Source of the DNA: Papaver somniferum
Taxonomy: Eukaryota; Streptophyta; Magnoliopsida; Ranunculales; Papaveraceae
Assembly (NCBI RefSeq): GCF_003573695.1
Contig: NC_039362.1
Location: 16,512,063-16,576,062, forward strand
Length of the DNA stretch: 64,000 nucleotides
Direction of reading: 5' to 3'
The notes under the pieces are model-generated. The model made no database searches. It saw only the letters and a program-made list of their open reading frames with translations, and was not told the DNA's origin. The position numbers and the translations under genes are program-made. Below are positions 35,192 through 47,585 of this stretch, in pieces (positions within the stretch are counted from its first letter, which is position 1; the number at the start of each line of letters is the position of its first letter).

Positions 35192-35381
35192 CAGCATCAT
35201 GACCGTCTGTTCGTGATACACAGTCACTGCTAGTTTCCCACCGCGGAGTGAAATCCTAGAAAACTTTGCGTAAACAGAGAGCTTTGCAGAAAAGGTGCTG
35301 GTTAACCCAGATCACAACATCTCTCTCGTGAATCTCGTTTGCCCACCTGCCAGAGTGTTAGAGCAGGAAAAAACAAACAGA

Positions 35382-38176
35382 TCAGGCTGAAGCAGTAGGA
35401 GATGGATGGAACGCTGTACCACATGCGATCCATGGTCTCTTCCTTCCACACGGGAGTATACAAGGCGGAACCTTTTCCCACTCCCTCTTAGAAAAATCAT
35501 AGGTAACCACGCGGTTCATCTGCCTCGACCTCAAGGACAGCATGATCACACCTTTATTACCTAAACAAGTCATCTTAATGTGCTTCCCGTAAAATTCCAA
35601 GCACATAAAATTTGGCATTCTGTCAACCTCCTTCCACAAGAGCGTCATCTTCTGAAGCTCCCATATGCACACGCATGTGGCTGCATTCTTTGTCTGCAGA
35701 CCAACAAGCATGACCTTGCCCCCGCACTCTGCAAGTGTGTGATCCGACAGGTGGGGCGGCGCCGGAACAGCATACTGCTTCCACACTCCGTTATCCGTGT
35801 CGTAAGACACAATACCTTCCGGGTCAGCACGCATGAAGTACAGCGAACTATCAATGGACAAGGTTTGGGATCGGAAGTTTAAGAACAGTGGAAGCTTGAT
35901 GCTTGAAGGCATGCCTCCAGGCTTGGTCCAAGTGTTCTTCCCTGAGTCATAAACCTCATGCTCCCCATCAGATCCCAACCAGAGGATCTTGTACCCCTCA
36001 GTGGTCGAATTCCTGTTCACAGTCATCCCCACGGCTATACGGGACCACACACTTACTGGCCTTGCAGGCAGTTCCTTGAACGACTGAGTCAAAGGGTTGC
36101 ACACAAAGAAGTTCTTGTGCCCAATGTCCAAAAAACAAACAAGACCACCAGCTGAAGCCACTGGGAGCGAGATCACCTTCTCAGGTAAATTGGATATGGA
36201 AGGATGCTGCCATTTCTTCGTGGAAGGATCAAATATGGCTCCACTGTTTTCATGCTCGTGAGTGATTGTGTAGAACCATGGTTTCTCTTTTGGGACTTCA
36301 GAATAACGTCGAGAGAAACTGGGAGAGTCCACCAAGAGATTCCATTTCCTGCAAACTGATCTGAAGCGAAAAATTGTGGCAACAGGAAGTCTTGCAATAA
36401 CAGCTTCAAAGAGGTCCTCAGGAAATTCTTTCCAAATTCGGTGTTCCATTATCTCGGTCAAACTAGCAGGTTCTGGCATTTTGTCACGGTATCGTTCTTT
36501 CCGGGGTTTTTTGGCAGGTGGAAGAGACATGAGAGGCTGCACCATCTTGAAATTGCCAGATTTTCTTTCCTTCATTACAAGATCATAGCAACCATCACGC
36601 ACCGAGCTGTTATCAAGGTCAAGCAAGCACCAACTGTGCAAAGAGAAGAAAAGAAAAGGCAAAATTCAGAAACCCCAACTTGAGTATATAGCAGCAGAGG
36701 TCAACCAAGGATATCTCCTGAATGATATTGTAAGAAACCTAATAAATCAGTTCTAGACCAAGAACTGTCACCAACTAAATACAAGACGACATCTACAAAT
36801 CCAGCATCCGGAATATACACGTGGTAAATCCAAAGCAGGACTGCAACATGTAATGCATGTTTCAGACTACTACAGACTTGGTGTAACCCTAGTATAATTC
36901 GTGGGGAGCTGCATTAACCCCCTCTTATATGTAGTGTTTATGAGCATAAGCATGACATCGTAAGCATAATAGAAAGATAAAAGAACAACTGTTTGAGTTA
37001 CGTGCATGAGAAAGTTGTCAAAATCTGTGCATTGGAAATGGAGAAAATCCATAATACCGAAAACAAGTTAGGTTTTCTTTTTTCCTGATATGCAACATGA
37101 AATGATATTACCAGGACATATAAAGTAGAACCCAAACTAAATTGCGGGTTTCTGACACTTCCGAAGACGACATAAAAGACGCACAATATAGAACAACAGC
37201 ACACGCAGAAGCAAATAAATAACACAATGAACAGTAGTTTAATTGACACAGTAAATCATCACCCAGGAGTAGAAGAAGAAGAAGTTGCAGAGCAACGTAA
37301 ACATACAGACAAGCTTTTATTTTAAACTTTAAAATGTCAAACCATTGAGAAGCTCACTTATGAAGGATAGCATAACGTCCATTACAAACAAACATTTATC
37401 AATTAAACAACTCTTCTGTATGTTACTTGCTTACTTATGGTTGGAAGACGAAACTAACACATTACCTAATTGAAAAATAACAAATAACAAATTTTGTATC
37501 AAATCAAAGTTTACCAATTTCAATTTCGTAAAGTAAACCAAATGAACAAACACACAATACCAAAAGGTCATGAACTTGGACTAAATTTCTAATGAACTAA
37601 TCACATTCCCTAACAAATAGCTTTGATTTTCAGCCCAATTCACATGAATAACACACCAACGGAAGCCAGATACAACTAACCCATACGAGAAAGACTAGAA
37701 TTTCAGAAATCTCAAACATAGAAAATCAGACAGTAGAATATGAACAAACAAAATCAAACAACACCAATGAAAACAGAACAACAAGCTAACAAAATACCTA
37801 ATTTCCACCTAAAACAACCTAAAGAAGCAATCAAACTCCTCATTTAAATGAAAAAAAAACCCCTCAAAATTAGATTTTGATGAAATCATGAATATGGTTA
37901 TCTCCTGATAAAAAATTAACAGCTTGTGTTTCTCTTAAAATTGCTGTTCGACTTACAAAACTGATGCTTTTTTTTTTTTGGATAGAGTAAACCTAGAAAA
38001 CCAGAAACATAGAAACAAGAGAAAGAGGTAGACCTGTGTTGGTATTGGTGTTGTGGGGTTTGAAGGTGGTGGTGGTGGTAGTGGTGAAGAGGAGGAGGAG
38101 GTGGAGGAAAACCGTAGAGTTCCCAAAGCTCCTGAACTTGTCCGATAAATTGCCTTAGCATGGCCAAGCACTCCAT
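35382..38176 (-). CDS. LCR: F-box only protein 6 / LEAF CURLING RESPONSIVENESS orthologue, two exons
   Basis: Exon 1 is 38176-38034, the intron 38033-36634 (1,400 bp, CACAG/GTCTAC ... TTTGCACAG/TTGGTG) and exon 2 36633-35382. The joined length is 1,395 bases, in frame, 464 residues, close to the ~467 of Arabidopsis LCR. Exon 1 encodes MECLAMLRQFIGQVQELWEL, a Pro run and a His-rich stretch. The F-box lies at about 114-153 (EFPEDLFEAVIARLPVATIF). The rest is a kelch-like C-terminal region that binds substrate. F-box proteins join SKP1 and CUL1 in the SCF ubiquitin ligase; LCR controls leaf shape and shoot meristem maintenance and is repressed by miR394, whose site is present. The long open frame alone would start at a false ATG (36662) inside the intron. 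Its residue content is well conserved and it looks functional. Confidence 0.93.
35611..35631 (-). promoter_or_regulatory. miR394 target site in the LCR coding sequence
   Basis: On the plus strand this reads TTTGGCATTCTGTCAACCTC followed by C. Mature miR394 as I recall it (TTGGCATTCTGTCCACCTCC) matches 19 of 20 bases, with one mismatch at position 14. On the mRNA it spans the codons for E-V-D-R-M-P-N, the same place as in Arabidopsis LCR. It supports orthology and post-transcriptional control by cleavage. Confidence 0.92.
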
Positions 38177-39689
38177 GCGGCATCTCCCACTTGTTCTTAT
38201 TTCTTCTATACTAGAAGAGGAGAAGAGAAGAAGACTTTGATAATTTTATTTTACTGCTACTACCCACTCTTCTATTTCCACATCATCATCATCATTTCAT
38301 TCATTCATTTCATTTACAATCAAATGCCCCAAAGAGAAAAAAGCAAAGTAAAAGTGGAAGAGAGACTCTAAAATCTAAATCCAAATTTATTCCTTATATT
38401 GACTAGAGTAGAGAGATATGTTTATTCACTCACTCTCACTTTTTAGTAAAGTAGTTCAGTTGCTCTAATTCTTTCGTTCTTTTTACCTTGGTGTCCTTGC
38501 CGATGTGCATTACACACTTTGTTCTTTTTACATACTTGGAATTGTGCTTTTCTTTTTCACTAACTAGATCCTCCGGGAAATCATCCGCTAATCTCTTCCC
38601 GTAATGGGATAATCCGGGAAAATTTCCCTAATCTCTTCCAGTAATGGGATAATCCGGGAAGGAAGAGTACCGAAATTCATATAAAAAACTTCTTATAAGC
38701 TATATGAAACTGAAAAATTACCAATATAGTAATTATGGTTTATCTTAGATAGTAAATGTCATTATATTTACAAGCTCTAAATTATGCGCAAATCTTTAGA
38801 TATCTAGATTATGTGCAGATCTTTAGATATGTATGATTAAGATTTGTGCAGAAAACGTAGTTGAGATAAGGAGATAACCGACGATGCCTACTATAGTGTT
38901 TCTGAACGTAGTTGAGATAAGGAAATCATCTGATAATCCCTTCGCTTAATCTGATAATTCAGGAACGATATCCAAATTCATAAACGACAAGGAAAATACT
39001 TTGTCTTACATGAATTTTTGGTGTCCTCCTGAATAACTGGTACTCTTATTAGTAATAATGAAATTGTTGGTTATTATATTATAAAATTTATTGCTTGTCT
39101 AAATATTTTTTTTGTTGTTGAAGAAATAGAAGCAAGAACTCTTAATTTCGTATACTCCGTAGAGACTTACATCAATCACATTAAAATTGAAATATTTAAA
39201 GGAACACAAATTTTGTATTCAAAGATACACCAAAAGTATTAGATCCATGTAGTCTGTTAAGGAAGTTGACGATGTTTGAAGGATGGCTTGAAATTTCTGA
39301 TTCCACCCTTTGAATTTTTATTTTTCACTGAGAAATTTCTCTTATTCATGAAGATTAAATGATCTATAATTGTAATTTTCTTAATACATGAAAGTTGCAA
39401 TCACGTTCAGTAGTCATGGTCTTCATAAAAATGCAGATCTATGTCATGTCAATGTGTATTGCTCTCCAAGATATACTTGAAACAATTGTAACAATCAACA
39501 GAAACGTCTTAGAGGCTGAATGAAACTAAATAATCATCAATGTAGTAATTATGTTTTATCCTTGATATTAATTAACATTATATTCTGTGTAGGTCTTTAG
39601 ATATGTATTATTAAGATCTGTGCAAAAAACGTAATTGAGATAAGAAGATAACTGATTATGCCCGCTTTAGTGTTTCTGAACCACAACCT
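38177..39689. other. 5' flank of LCR and repeat-bearing spacer
   Basis: 38177-38400 is CT/GA-rich, with TCATCATCATCATT and TTCATTCATTCATTTC microsatellites, and probably includes the LCR leader and promoter. 38588-38660 is a 40-bp tandem duplication (TAATGGGATAATCCGGGAA, 1.9 copies). A diverged direct repeat of about 200 bases (CTTTAGATATGTAT, GTTGAGATAAGGAGATAAC, TTTAGTGTTTCTGAA type phrases) occurs at about 38690-38910 and again at about 39510-39680. No gene is seen. Confidence 0.5.
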
Positions 39690-42290
39690 ATCATCCCAAC
39701 TAAGCTCAAAACTAAGTGCAGGAGGCTTGGTATATACATTTTCCATTTTTCCATGGTTAAAAGATCTGCCAAATCAAGGGTCCCTTCCATTTCTAAAAAA
39801 TTCTCAAAATACTCACATGGAAAGTTAGAGGTCTTAATGTCGGCATTAGAAGAAGGAGGTGCATAAGATGATACAACTGATATCATTCAATATATTACAA
39901 TGATGCCATGGTCTTCTTATGACATCAAAAAAATTTGTAGGTTTTAAAATGTTAGATGGAATTTCCATCAGTCCATTGGCAATTCTGGTGGTATGAGCAC
40001 CCTATGGGATAAATATTTCGTTGAGGTCAGTGACTCCCTACTATATGTTTCCTGCACTAGCAAATCTGGCAATTTCCAATGGGTGCCAACAAATGTCTAT
40101 CGCCATACTAAACCAACTGAGAGAGCCGAATTTTGAGTTGAACTTGTAAATAAGAAAGAGTTTTGAAAACCTTTCCAGAAGCATGTAATATTTTTGTAAA
40201 GTCATTACACAGAATGAACTCATTGATATTATAATCAACGGTGCAAGATACACTTGGTCCAATTTAAAAAACAACCTTATGATGTAGCTTGATAAATTTT
40301 GTCCAATTGAAAAAACAACCTTATATATGATGTGTAGCTTGAATAGGGGTGATAAAACAAAATTTTATTAAAACAGATACTTTGGGAACTATTGATGAAT
40401 TTATTATGTATTACGGGTTACATTAATACTAAAGATAACTCTACATTGATCATTCTGGTGCCTAAAAAATATCACATAAAGACTATAAAAGATTGTACAC
40501 CAATTTATCTTGTGAGAAGTCTATATCATTATGAAACATAACTCTACATTGATCATTCTGATGCTACTAGACTCAAGGTGGTCAAGTAAAAACTGCATAT
40601 ATTGAAGGAATGCATATGGTTGATGGTACTTTAATAGCTGATGAGATGGTAGATTTAAAACTCAGGTTGACTAAGGAAGGTGTTGTGTGCAAGACTAGTC
40701 TAGGGAAGGATTTTCAAAAAATTAACTATAAGTACTTGCATTTTGTGCTTCACAAGATAGGTTTCAGCAAGAAAAGGTATGGGTATATTTTCTCATTTTA
40801 TGTTCTTTTTAATGGTGTTTTATTTTGACTACTTTGGTAGCACTAGGGGTGAGAGACAATGGTGTCCAATTTCTACTTATTTACTATTCAAGATCGTTAT
40901 AGAGGGATTTACAACGTACCTAGATAGAGCTCCTAACATGAGTCTACTCGGTGGTTTTTCTGTCTCATCCTCCAGTGATATTGTGAGCCACTTACACTAT
41001 GCAGATGCTACATATTTTGTGGATAACAATAAAAGAAGTTGTGTAACCTATTATACCTGTTTTACATTGTTTTGAGTACATTGCTGAACTCATAGTTAAT
41101 ACTTCCCAGATAAGCTGTTACTTAGGAAGATGAATTGAGATGTGATACTGATAATTTTTCTGTTATGTAATTGGGAATGTCATTAGGTGCTAACCCTGGT
41201 TTAAAAAAAAATTGGGGACTCTATAATGGAAAAATTTGATACCAGATTATCATCTTGGAGGCAGATTAAACTTTCAAAAGGAGGTAAGCTTGCTCTTCTG
41301 AATTGCATACTCACCCTTTGCCTATGTACTACTTCTCACTACTCAAAGCACTCATTTCCATCATAAAGATTATTGAGAAGAAAATGACAAACTCTTTATG
41401 GAAATACAATGCTACGTCAAAAAAGAATTCACTTATTTAATTGAAATTATGTGTGCCTCAGGTGTTTTAGGTGTTTGTAAGATCAAGTTAATGAATATGG
41501 CCGTGCTAGCTAAGTGGTATTCGAGATTTAGTATGGAGAAGAACAAGTAATGGTATAAAATCATTGTCGGTAAATATGGAAGTCAATCCTTTTGCTGGGG
41601 ATCTGGAAAATATAATCGCTCTTATGGAATATCATGCTGGAGGCTCATTGCTGATGCTGCTTATCTAATTAGTGAAAATTCTACTCTCATTATTTATTCT
41701 GATAGGCATATTGCATTTTGGAATGATGCGTGAATGGGAAATACTTCTTCAGTTTCCACTTTTCCTGCGCTTTGTAAGCAAGCTATCAAGAGAGAAAAAT
41801 ATAAAAATAGCAGGCATGGTTACAACTAATGCCAACTGGAAATTCAACTTCATAAGGATACTCACTAGCACCGGGATTGATCAATTTTCCGGTTTCATTC
41901 CAAGTTATAGCCACGATTTCTTATTATTCTATGATGCAAAAAACACTATCTCTCATATTTTTAATTATTTTTGGCATTTTCCAATGCAATGATGGGTTGT
42001 TATCTCATGCATCGATGGACAAGTTAACAAAACCCATTTTATTTTATTTTACGATCTATATTTATGAGTGCACAAAATTTATGCATCTATATTCTCTCGG
42101 TTCAAGTTATATCGGTAGAGGGGGTACTTTCTCTCAAGTTAGGAGAAACTACCACGACCACATAAACTTCCATTTGTGTTATTGTTTTAGCTTTTAACCA
42201 GATCTCAGATACAAATATTATGACAATAAACTTCAACACTGTGAAGAAAGAAAAATCCTAAATTTCGCATGTACAACCTAGGAAGGAGTA
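39690..42290 (+). mobile_element. Degenerate non-LTR retrotransposon (plant LINE, L1 type)
   Basis: Decayed ORF2 pieces occur in order. Endonuclease tail near 39960-40140 (GNSGGMSTLWD, then an RHTKPTERAEF region corresponding to the family's VYGP..ER). Reverse transcriptase: 40437-40530 (NSTLIILVPKK, IKDCTPIYLV), 40580-40690 (QGGQVKTAYIEGMHMVDGTLIADEMVD), and 40850-41040 (GERQWCPISTYLLFKIVIEG, then HLHYADAT, where the catalytic YADD is YADA). The C-terminal region is at 41460-41740 (LGVCKIKLMNMAVLAKW, VGKYGSQSFCWGSG). Frameshifts and stops are frequent and part of the endonuclease-RT linker is missing. Boundaries are approximate; no 5' UTR, poly(A) tail or duplication could be fixed. Confidence 0.8.
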
Positions 42291-43706
42291 TTTTTGAAAA
42301 CACATTTTGAACGTTGAGTTTGTACTCATTAAACTTGTCTTTGTTTTGTTCCCGCCTTTTTTTTTGATACATTGGTGCAGTGACCCCGACAACTAGAAAA
42401 TTTAATAGCTTGGTATAATGATCCCTAAACTACTTGTAAATTCTCTTATTTTAAGATATTTATTTAGCTATTACAAAGGTTAGAACCCGACCTCTGCAAT
42501 GGGAAGGAAGGTAAAAACCATCAAACCACAGCATGCCGGTTCTCTGTACTAACCTTGTTGATATCAGAGAACTAAAATTTAATACGATACAAATTAAAAA
42601 GTAGCCTTCCCTCGAATTTCAGTTTGTATCGCCATACAAAGCATATATTCCAAGATGAGTAAGAAACTCGAAGAATCAAAAAAAGTTACAAGATACTTAT
42701 ATGCGTATGGTTACTCAAAGTGGTTAGGGAAAGACAGTAAAAAAAAAAGTAATTGGCGGCACGTCAAAGTAAATGATTCCTCTGTAAAAAAGAAAAACAC
42801 TGTAAAAAGATGAAAAGTTAAAGTAAAAAAAAAAAAAGAGAGAAAAAGGAATTATCTTGTCCTGGCTTGCACGTGTGAATGCTACTCAGTCCAAGTAAAA
42901 TTTCCAACTTTCGTACGACTCTTTTTCCTCTTTAGCTGAAATCGACGGTTGAGATGTAACATTATCCATCTCAAAGTCTCTTTCCACTCATTTTGATTTC
43001 AAAGTTTCACGCCCATGGAATGATTACTCCACAAAAATGTTTTCCAAATTCCAATCCTTGTCATGATTCCTATTGTTGAAAAAGTGATTTACCACCATTT
43101 TCATCTTTTCTCCTTGAGAGCGCTTAGCCACAAGAAAAATGGTATCTACCGCAGGGGTGGTGAGTAGTGTTTCCTTGTGGGCACATTTATGTTACATCAA
43201 AGCATATAAAAAAAAACAAATTTTCTTGATAAATCGTCCAAACGGACAATATTAAAACCGTACAAACACATGAAAACTAAAACCGAGATTTTCAATTTTC
43301 CCGAGAGACAAAGACCATTAAACATGCGTCCGTGCGGTTTTTAGATTACCCATTTGGATGATCTATTGAGAATCACGGATCAAAATAATTTGAACACAAT
43401 AAGTCTCGGAACATGGCCTTACACGATGCGATACAACACATTAGTTATGTGCATTATGCAGCGCAAAACTAATCAACATACTGGGACGATATAATGCTCG
43501 GTACAGGTAAGCACGTGGCACAATACAATACGGGGACAAAAATGGTAAGAAAAGAGTCCAGAAATATATGAATTTCCTGGAAGGTGCAGAAACTGCAGCT
43601 CTGTGGCATCGGCAGAAATGTATGAATTTCCTAACATTTTGACTTAGGAGCTCACACGTTATGAGTTGACTCATGAAATGTGAATGATCTAATGGTTTGT
43701 TTCTTT
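42291..43706. other. Intergenic, no gene recognised
   Basis: AT-rich with several A-runs (42740-42840). A 77-codon minus-strand frame at 43441-43674 has no family features. The 3' end is the promoter region of the small secreted protein gene. Confidence 0.5.
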
Positions 43707-43714
43707 TATATAAA
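43707..43714 (+). promoter_or_regulatory. TATA box of the small secreted protein gene
   Basis: TATATAAA, 65 bases upstream of the ATG at 43779; the expected start is near 43740. Confidence 0.7.
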
Positions 43715-43778
43715 GAATCTAAGCTTAGGAGAGAAATGTTAGGTTTTGGCTACATAGAGTTTTTGAACTACCGGGATA

Positions 43779-44147
43779 ATGGAGAAAGCTGTTTTTCTTC
43801 TTCCTGTTGTTCTTTTATTTGTTGTATTTGAGATGGCAGTGGCAGTGAGTGGGTGTTGTAGTATTCCCCACGCTGCCAGTGTTTCTGCGCATTATAATTC
43901 AGTCGACATGGACATCTCTAGCTCTGGTCGGAAAATGCTATCGGTTATTATTGATCATGATCAGTACGGAAGCACCACCGGCCAGGGAGGGCCAAGGCAA
44001 AGATCAAGAGCTACAGAGCGTCCGCCAAAGAGAACGTTGGGCCGTAGACCCAGAGCTCCACCGCCTCCTAAAGGAAACCCACCAAGAAGACCTATTATTC
44101 CTCCTGTTATTTCACCACCTCCTCCGAGCGGTCGTGGGCACTATTAA
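43779..44147 (+). CDS. Small secreted Pro/Arg-rich protein, unrecognised family
   Basis: 122 residues, intronless. A clear signal peptide (residues 1-24: LLPVVLLFVVFEMAVAVSG) is followed by two cysteines (26-27), a middle with SSSGRKMLS and a basic proline-rich tail (PPKRTLGRRPRAPPPPKG, PPRRPIIPPVISPPPPSGRG). The layout (signal peptide, variable middle, dibasic sites, conserved-looking short C-terminus ending GRGHY) is like plant secreted-peptide precursors or small wall proteins, but I see no CLE, PSY, CEP or RGF motif. TATA box at 43707 and AATAAA near 44303 support a real gene. Codon usage is balanced compared with the AT-rich flanks. Confidence 0.65.
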   Translation: MEKAVFLLPVVLLFVVFEMAVAVSGCCSIPHAASVSAHYNSVDMDISSSGRKMLSVIIDHDQYGSTTGQGGPRQRSRATERPPKRTLGRRPRAPPPPKGNPPRRPIIPPVISPPPPSGRGHY

Positions 44148-45220
44148 TTAATCTTGTCTGCCCATTTTTATTTTTAATTTATTATTAAAAATTTGTTATC
44201 GTTAATTTTGTCCATGATAATCCAAGAATGAACGAATTAGAACTGCCCTTCATCGGGAGTTATTTTTGCTTTTAATCTAGCATCGTCACGATCAACCACT
44301 GAAAAATAAATATAAACGTCTATGATTTATTAAGAGTATTTGCAAATAACATTCGTTGGTTTCGTTATTGTTAGATCAATCTTTTTCTTTTTTTCTTAAC
44401 AAAATGCGAGGACATTTTAATTTGTCTAACTTGTTCAAAGGCCGCTAGGATTTTCATCAAGAAGAAATCATCAAAATTTTGGAAATTGATCCCATTTAAA
44501 ATGAAAATAGTAACTCTTTTCCGGTCACAAAATTTTTAAAAGAATTCACTCTTTTCTGGAAACGGAGGAAGTAGTAGCCAAGAATTAAAATCGGCTCAGT
44601 TCACCTGTTGTGGCCATTCCTGTGGGTGTTGTCTAAAATCATCGCACAGAAGAACGGCGGTACCGATGAAACCGAAAGAGATTGCATTTGAGTAGTTAAG
44701 GGATGTTTGGTGCATCTAACAACATAACCTTTTTTTTTTTTTTGTTATTCAATGCTAGAGACAACAAGGGGTCATATGGCATGAGTGAAATCTCAACCTC
44801 TTACCGACTAAATACTATTTCTATTCAAGTGACACACCAAACTGTAGTATTAGTTGGGTAACATCTGATCTATTCAATGTTTTGATTGATTTTTCCTTAT
44901 AGTGGAAGTAGTGATGATGAGAATTAGGAAGGGGAGGAGAGAGTTGATCATCATATATATTTGGTATAGTTGTAAGACAAAAGATTTATAATGATTAAGG
45001 GGGAGGGATTTAGGCAAAAACTCAGAGGATGCGTTGGGTAATCATTTCATTTGGTGCTTACTATTATTATGATCCTTGCTCTCATTTTCATTCCATTTTA
45101 CTTGCATTTGTTGATTTACTTTTTGATTCAACTTGCAAGGTGATGTATTCATGTTATTCGAAATTCCCAGGATTGCATTTTCCTCTGAGTATGTGATTTT
45201 TTGTGTTTTTAAAAGTTTAA
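44148..45220. other. Intergenic, no gene recognised
   Basis: AT-rich spacer with short T-runs (44729-44743). Only an AATAAA near 44303 is of note, probably serving the upstream gene. Confidence 0.5.
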
Positions 45221-45547
45221 AGCATTAGACTTTGTTTGTTTTCGCCCGATTTACTTTGACTTATTCGGATCTGACCGAATCACTTGACTCATCTGGACCT
45301 GATTTTTTGAGTCCGATCTGATTCATATAACTTAAAAATATGAGTCAATGATTTGTTCCCATCAGTCAGAGATATTTTATTACCTGACTCAAATGGATTC
45401 TAATCAGGGATTAGGTCTGACTTAGATCGCGAGTCAGATCTGACCTCAAAAAAAAAGAAACAAACGTTCTGACATCTGACTCGGACTGAATCAGAGATCG
45501 AGTCAGATCCAGATCCCGAGTCAGCAAAAAAACAAACATGCTCTTAA
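45217..45547. mobile_element. Possible Tourist-like (PIF/Harbinger) MITE
   Basis: Imperfect terminal inverted repeats: the left end AGCATTAGACTTTGTTTGTT (from 45221) against the right end, whose reverse complement reads GAGCATGTTTGTTTTTTTGC (to 45543). TTAA lies on both sides (45217-45220, 45544-45547), consistent with the TWA target of PIF/Harbinger elements. The ~323-bp interior is a series of GACTC/GAGTC and GATCTGAC phrases that are partly self-complementary. No transposase. Confidence 0.5.
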
Positions 45548-47585
45548 TTCCAACTCCAACTAGTTGGCTGATGGCTCTGCTAAATAACAAGCATATCATA
45601 CGACGAATTCAACCTCATATCATATCATATTAGCATTTTTTTTCCTTCTTCAGTTTGTGGGGATGTATTTATGAAATACACGAAAACCGTATAGGTTAGA
45701 TAAAAGTATTTTAGTTTAGAAGTAATTTAGAATGGAAAATTTAACACTGTTAACAAATTACTAGGTAAAATAAGATCACCAATCTATTTTGGGGGCAAAT
45801 GCCCACCCGCACAAAAAAGGTTAACAAGCAAGATGTATTTATGAAATGCACAAAAAAGTTATTCTGGGTCTTATTCAGCCAACACATTTGACCAACAACT
45901 ACAGGGAGACATTGAATATACTTTACTCGTAGTCATTGAGGAAGAGGCAAACAAAAGTAATGTGATTATTGTGGGGTTGTGAGTGACAACCTGATGTCTG
46001 CTTAATTCATGATCTAAACCCTAAAGTCATGTGGGATTTACTGCCGAGGTAAAATCTATTCACCTCGTGCAATATTAAGATTTTTCAACAATTACATTTT
46101 TTGGTTAATTTTTCACTGGGGGCAATAATTTTTCTTTCGTCAACCCTCAATTTGACAACGTTTATAATGATTTACTTTAACCAAAAGCTAATCAAATGTC
46201 AAGTACTAATAGTTTTAACATTTTATCTGTGGTCAAAAAAACAATAAAGATATTACTAAATTATGCCAAATAATCATGTTTATAAATAAGTAAATGGATG
46301 AAAAAGAGAAATAAAGAAAAAAAAAGAATCATCATTTGATTCATTCACGAGATTTGTAATAATAGTGAAACAAACCCATCATCATCATCATTTTCTTGTT
46401 CAAAAACTCATCAAATATGTCCAGGACTACTCGATTACACTTGTCTCACTTTTAATTATCTTCTTTTTTTTTTCTAATTTTGAGTGAATTAGTAATTATA
46501 ATTATTCCCCTCCATTGTTTTGGTTAATCAACTTTTTTTGTATTCATGCTAAAAGGACCAGACCAGACCAGACCAGACCGGACCATTGGTTTTGTGGACA
46601 TTTGGGGTCCAACACACCAGTTGGGACTCATGAACATGTTCTTTTCACCATTCCCTTTTTATCATTAAATTTACAGATTAAAGAGAATTACTCGTAGGAA
46701 AGAGGGATTACAGATAGTATTGGTGTTTTCATTGACAATTACACTATTTACCTCGTGAATCTCTTTTATAAAAAACCGACACATTATAAATAGATGTCTT
46801 TCTAGTAAAGTCGATAAACTAGATTATCAATCCAGTGAATGCTCACAACCAGAATATCTCCTGGTACTTATCAGTTGCTCATCGAAAACAAAAACCTCCC
46901 GCATATGAAATATGGATTTTGCAGTGCCAGACCGCCAGTAAATCCGTGGACTAGAACTGATCCCGCTGGGTGATCATAAACATCAGTGATTCAGTATGCA
47001 ATTGAAGTGCGCAAATTGAAGAACATGGGCTACTCTCATGAGAGTTAACTATTGTGCACAAGCCCACAAACTCTAGGCAGAGTGAATTGCATGCAATAAT
47101 CTCTCTCTCTGGCATCTCAAAGACGCGACTTCATGGTTACCTCTTGACTCTTGACCCTCAATCGCATAAAAGGATGGGCTTAGTTACATGAGTATATGAT
47201 CCATCAAGTCACTAACACTAACTGGTTGTTTGGATACTGCGTTTGTATTTATTTGCCCTTTATCCGATTGTGTGGTTTATTTTGGAGAGTGCATTGGAAG
47301 TTGCATGATTATTTCCATCTAGTAGGACTCATTTATAGACCTTGGAACTTTGGTGTATCCGTCAAAATGGATTTTTTCTTTCTTTTTTTTAAGCATGAAA
47401 TGGATGTTTTTGGCACATGAAGCAATCTCTGCGGCGTAGATCGAAAACAAGATAGCTTACACCCGAATACTAAAAACATCAATGGGCAATACGCAATATG
47501 CAAGCAAGATCAAATGGGAAAACGAACACCACAATTAGCAAAAACATATGCTAATGCTCAGAAATGGGAAACTCGTATGTGGCTG
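45548..47585. other. Intergenic, no gene recognised
   Basis: AT-rich. 46556-46585 is a GACCA pentanucleotide microsatellite (about six units); ATCATCATCATC near 46380 is another. Small open frames here have no family features. Confidence 0.5.

Noticed and set aside
36634..36662. N-terminus MPFLFFSLH of the long F-box frame
   Set aside because: It is intron sequence ending in the acceptor TTTGCACAG; the true start is in exon 1 at 38176.
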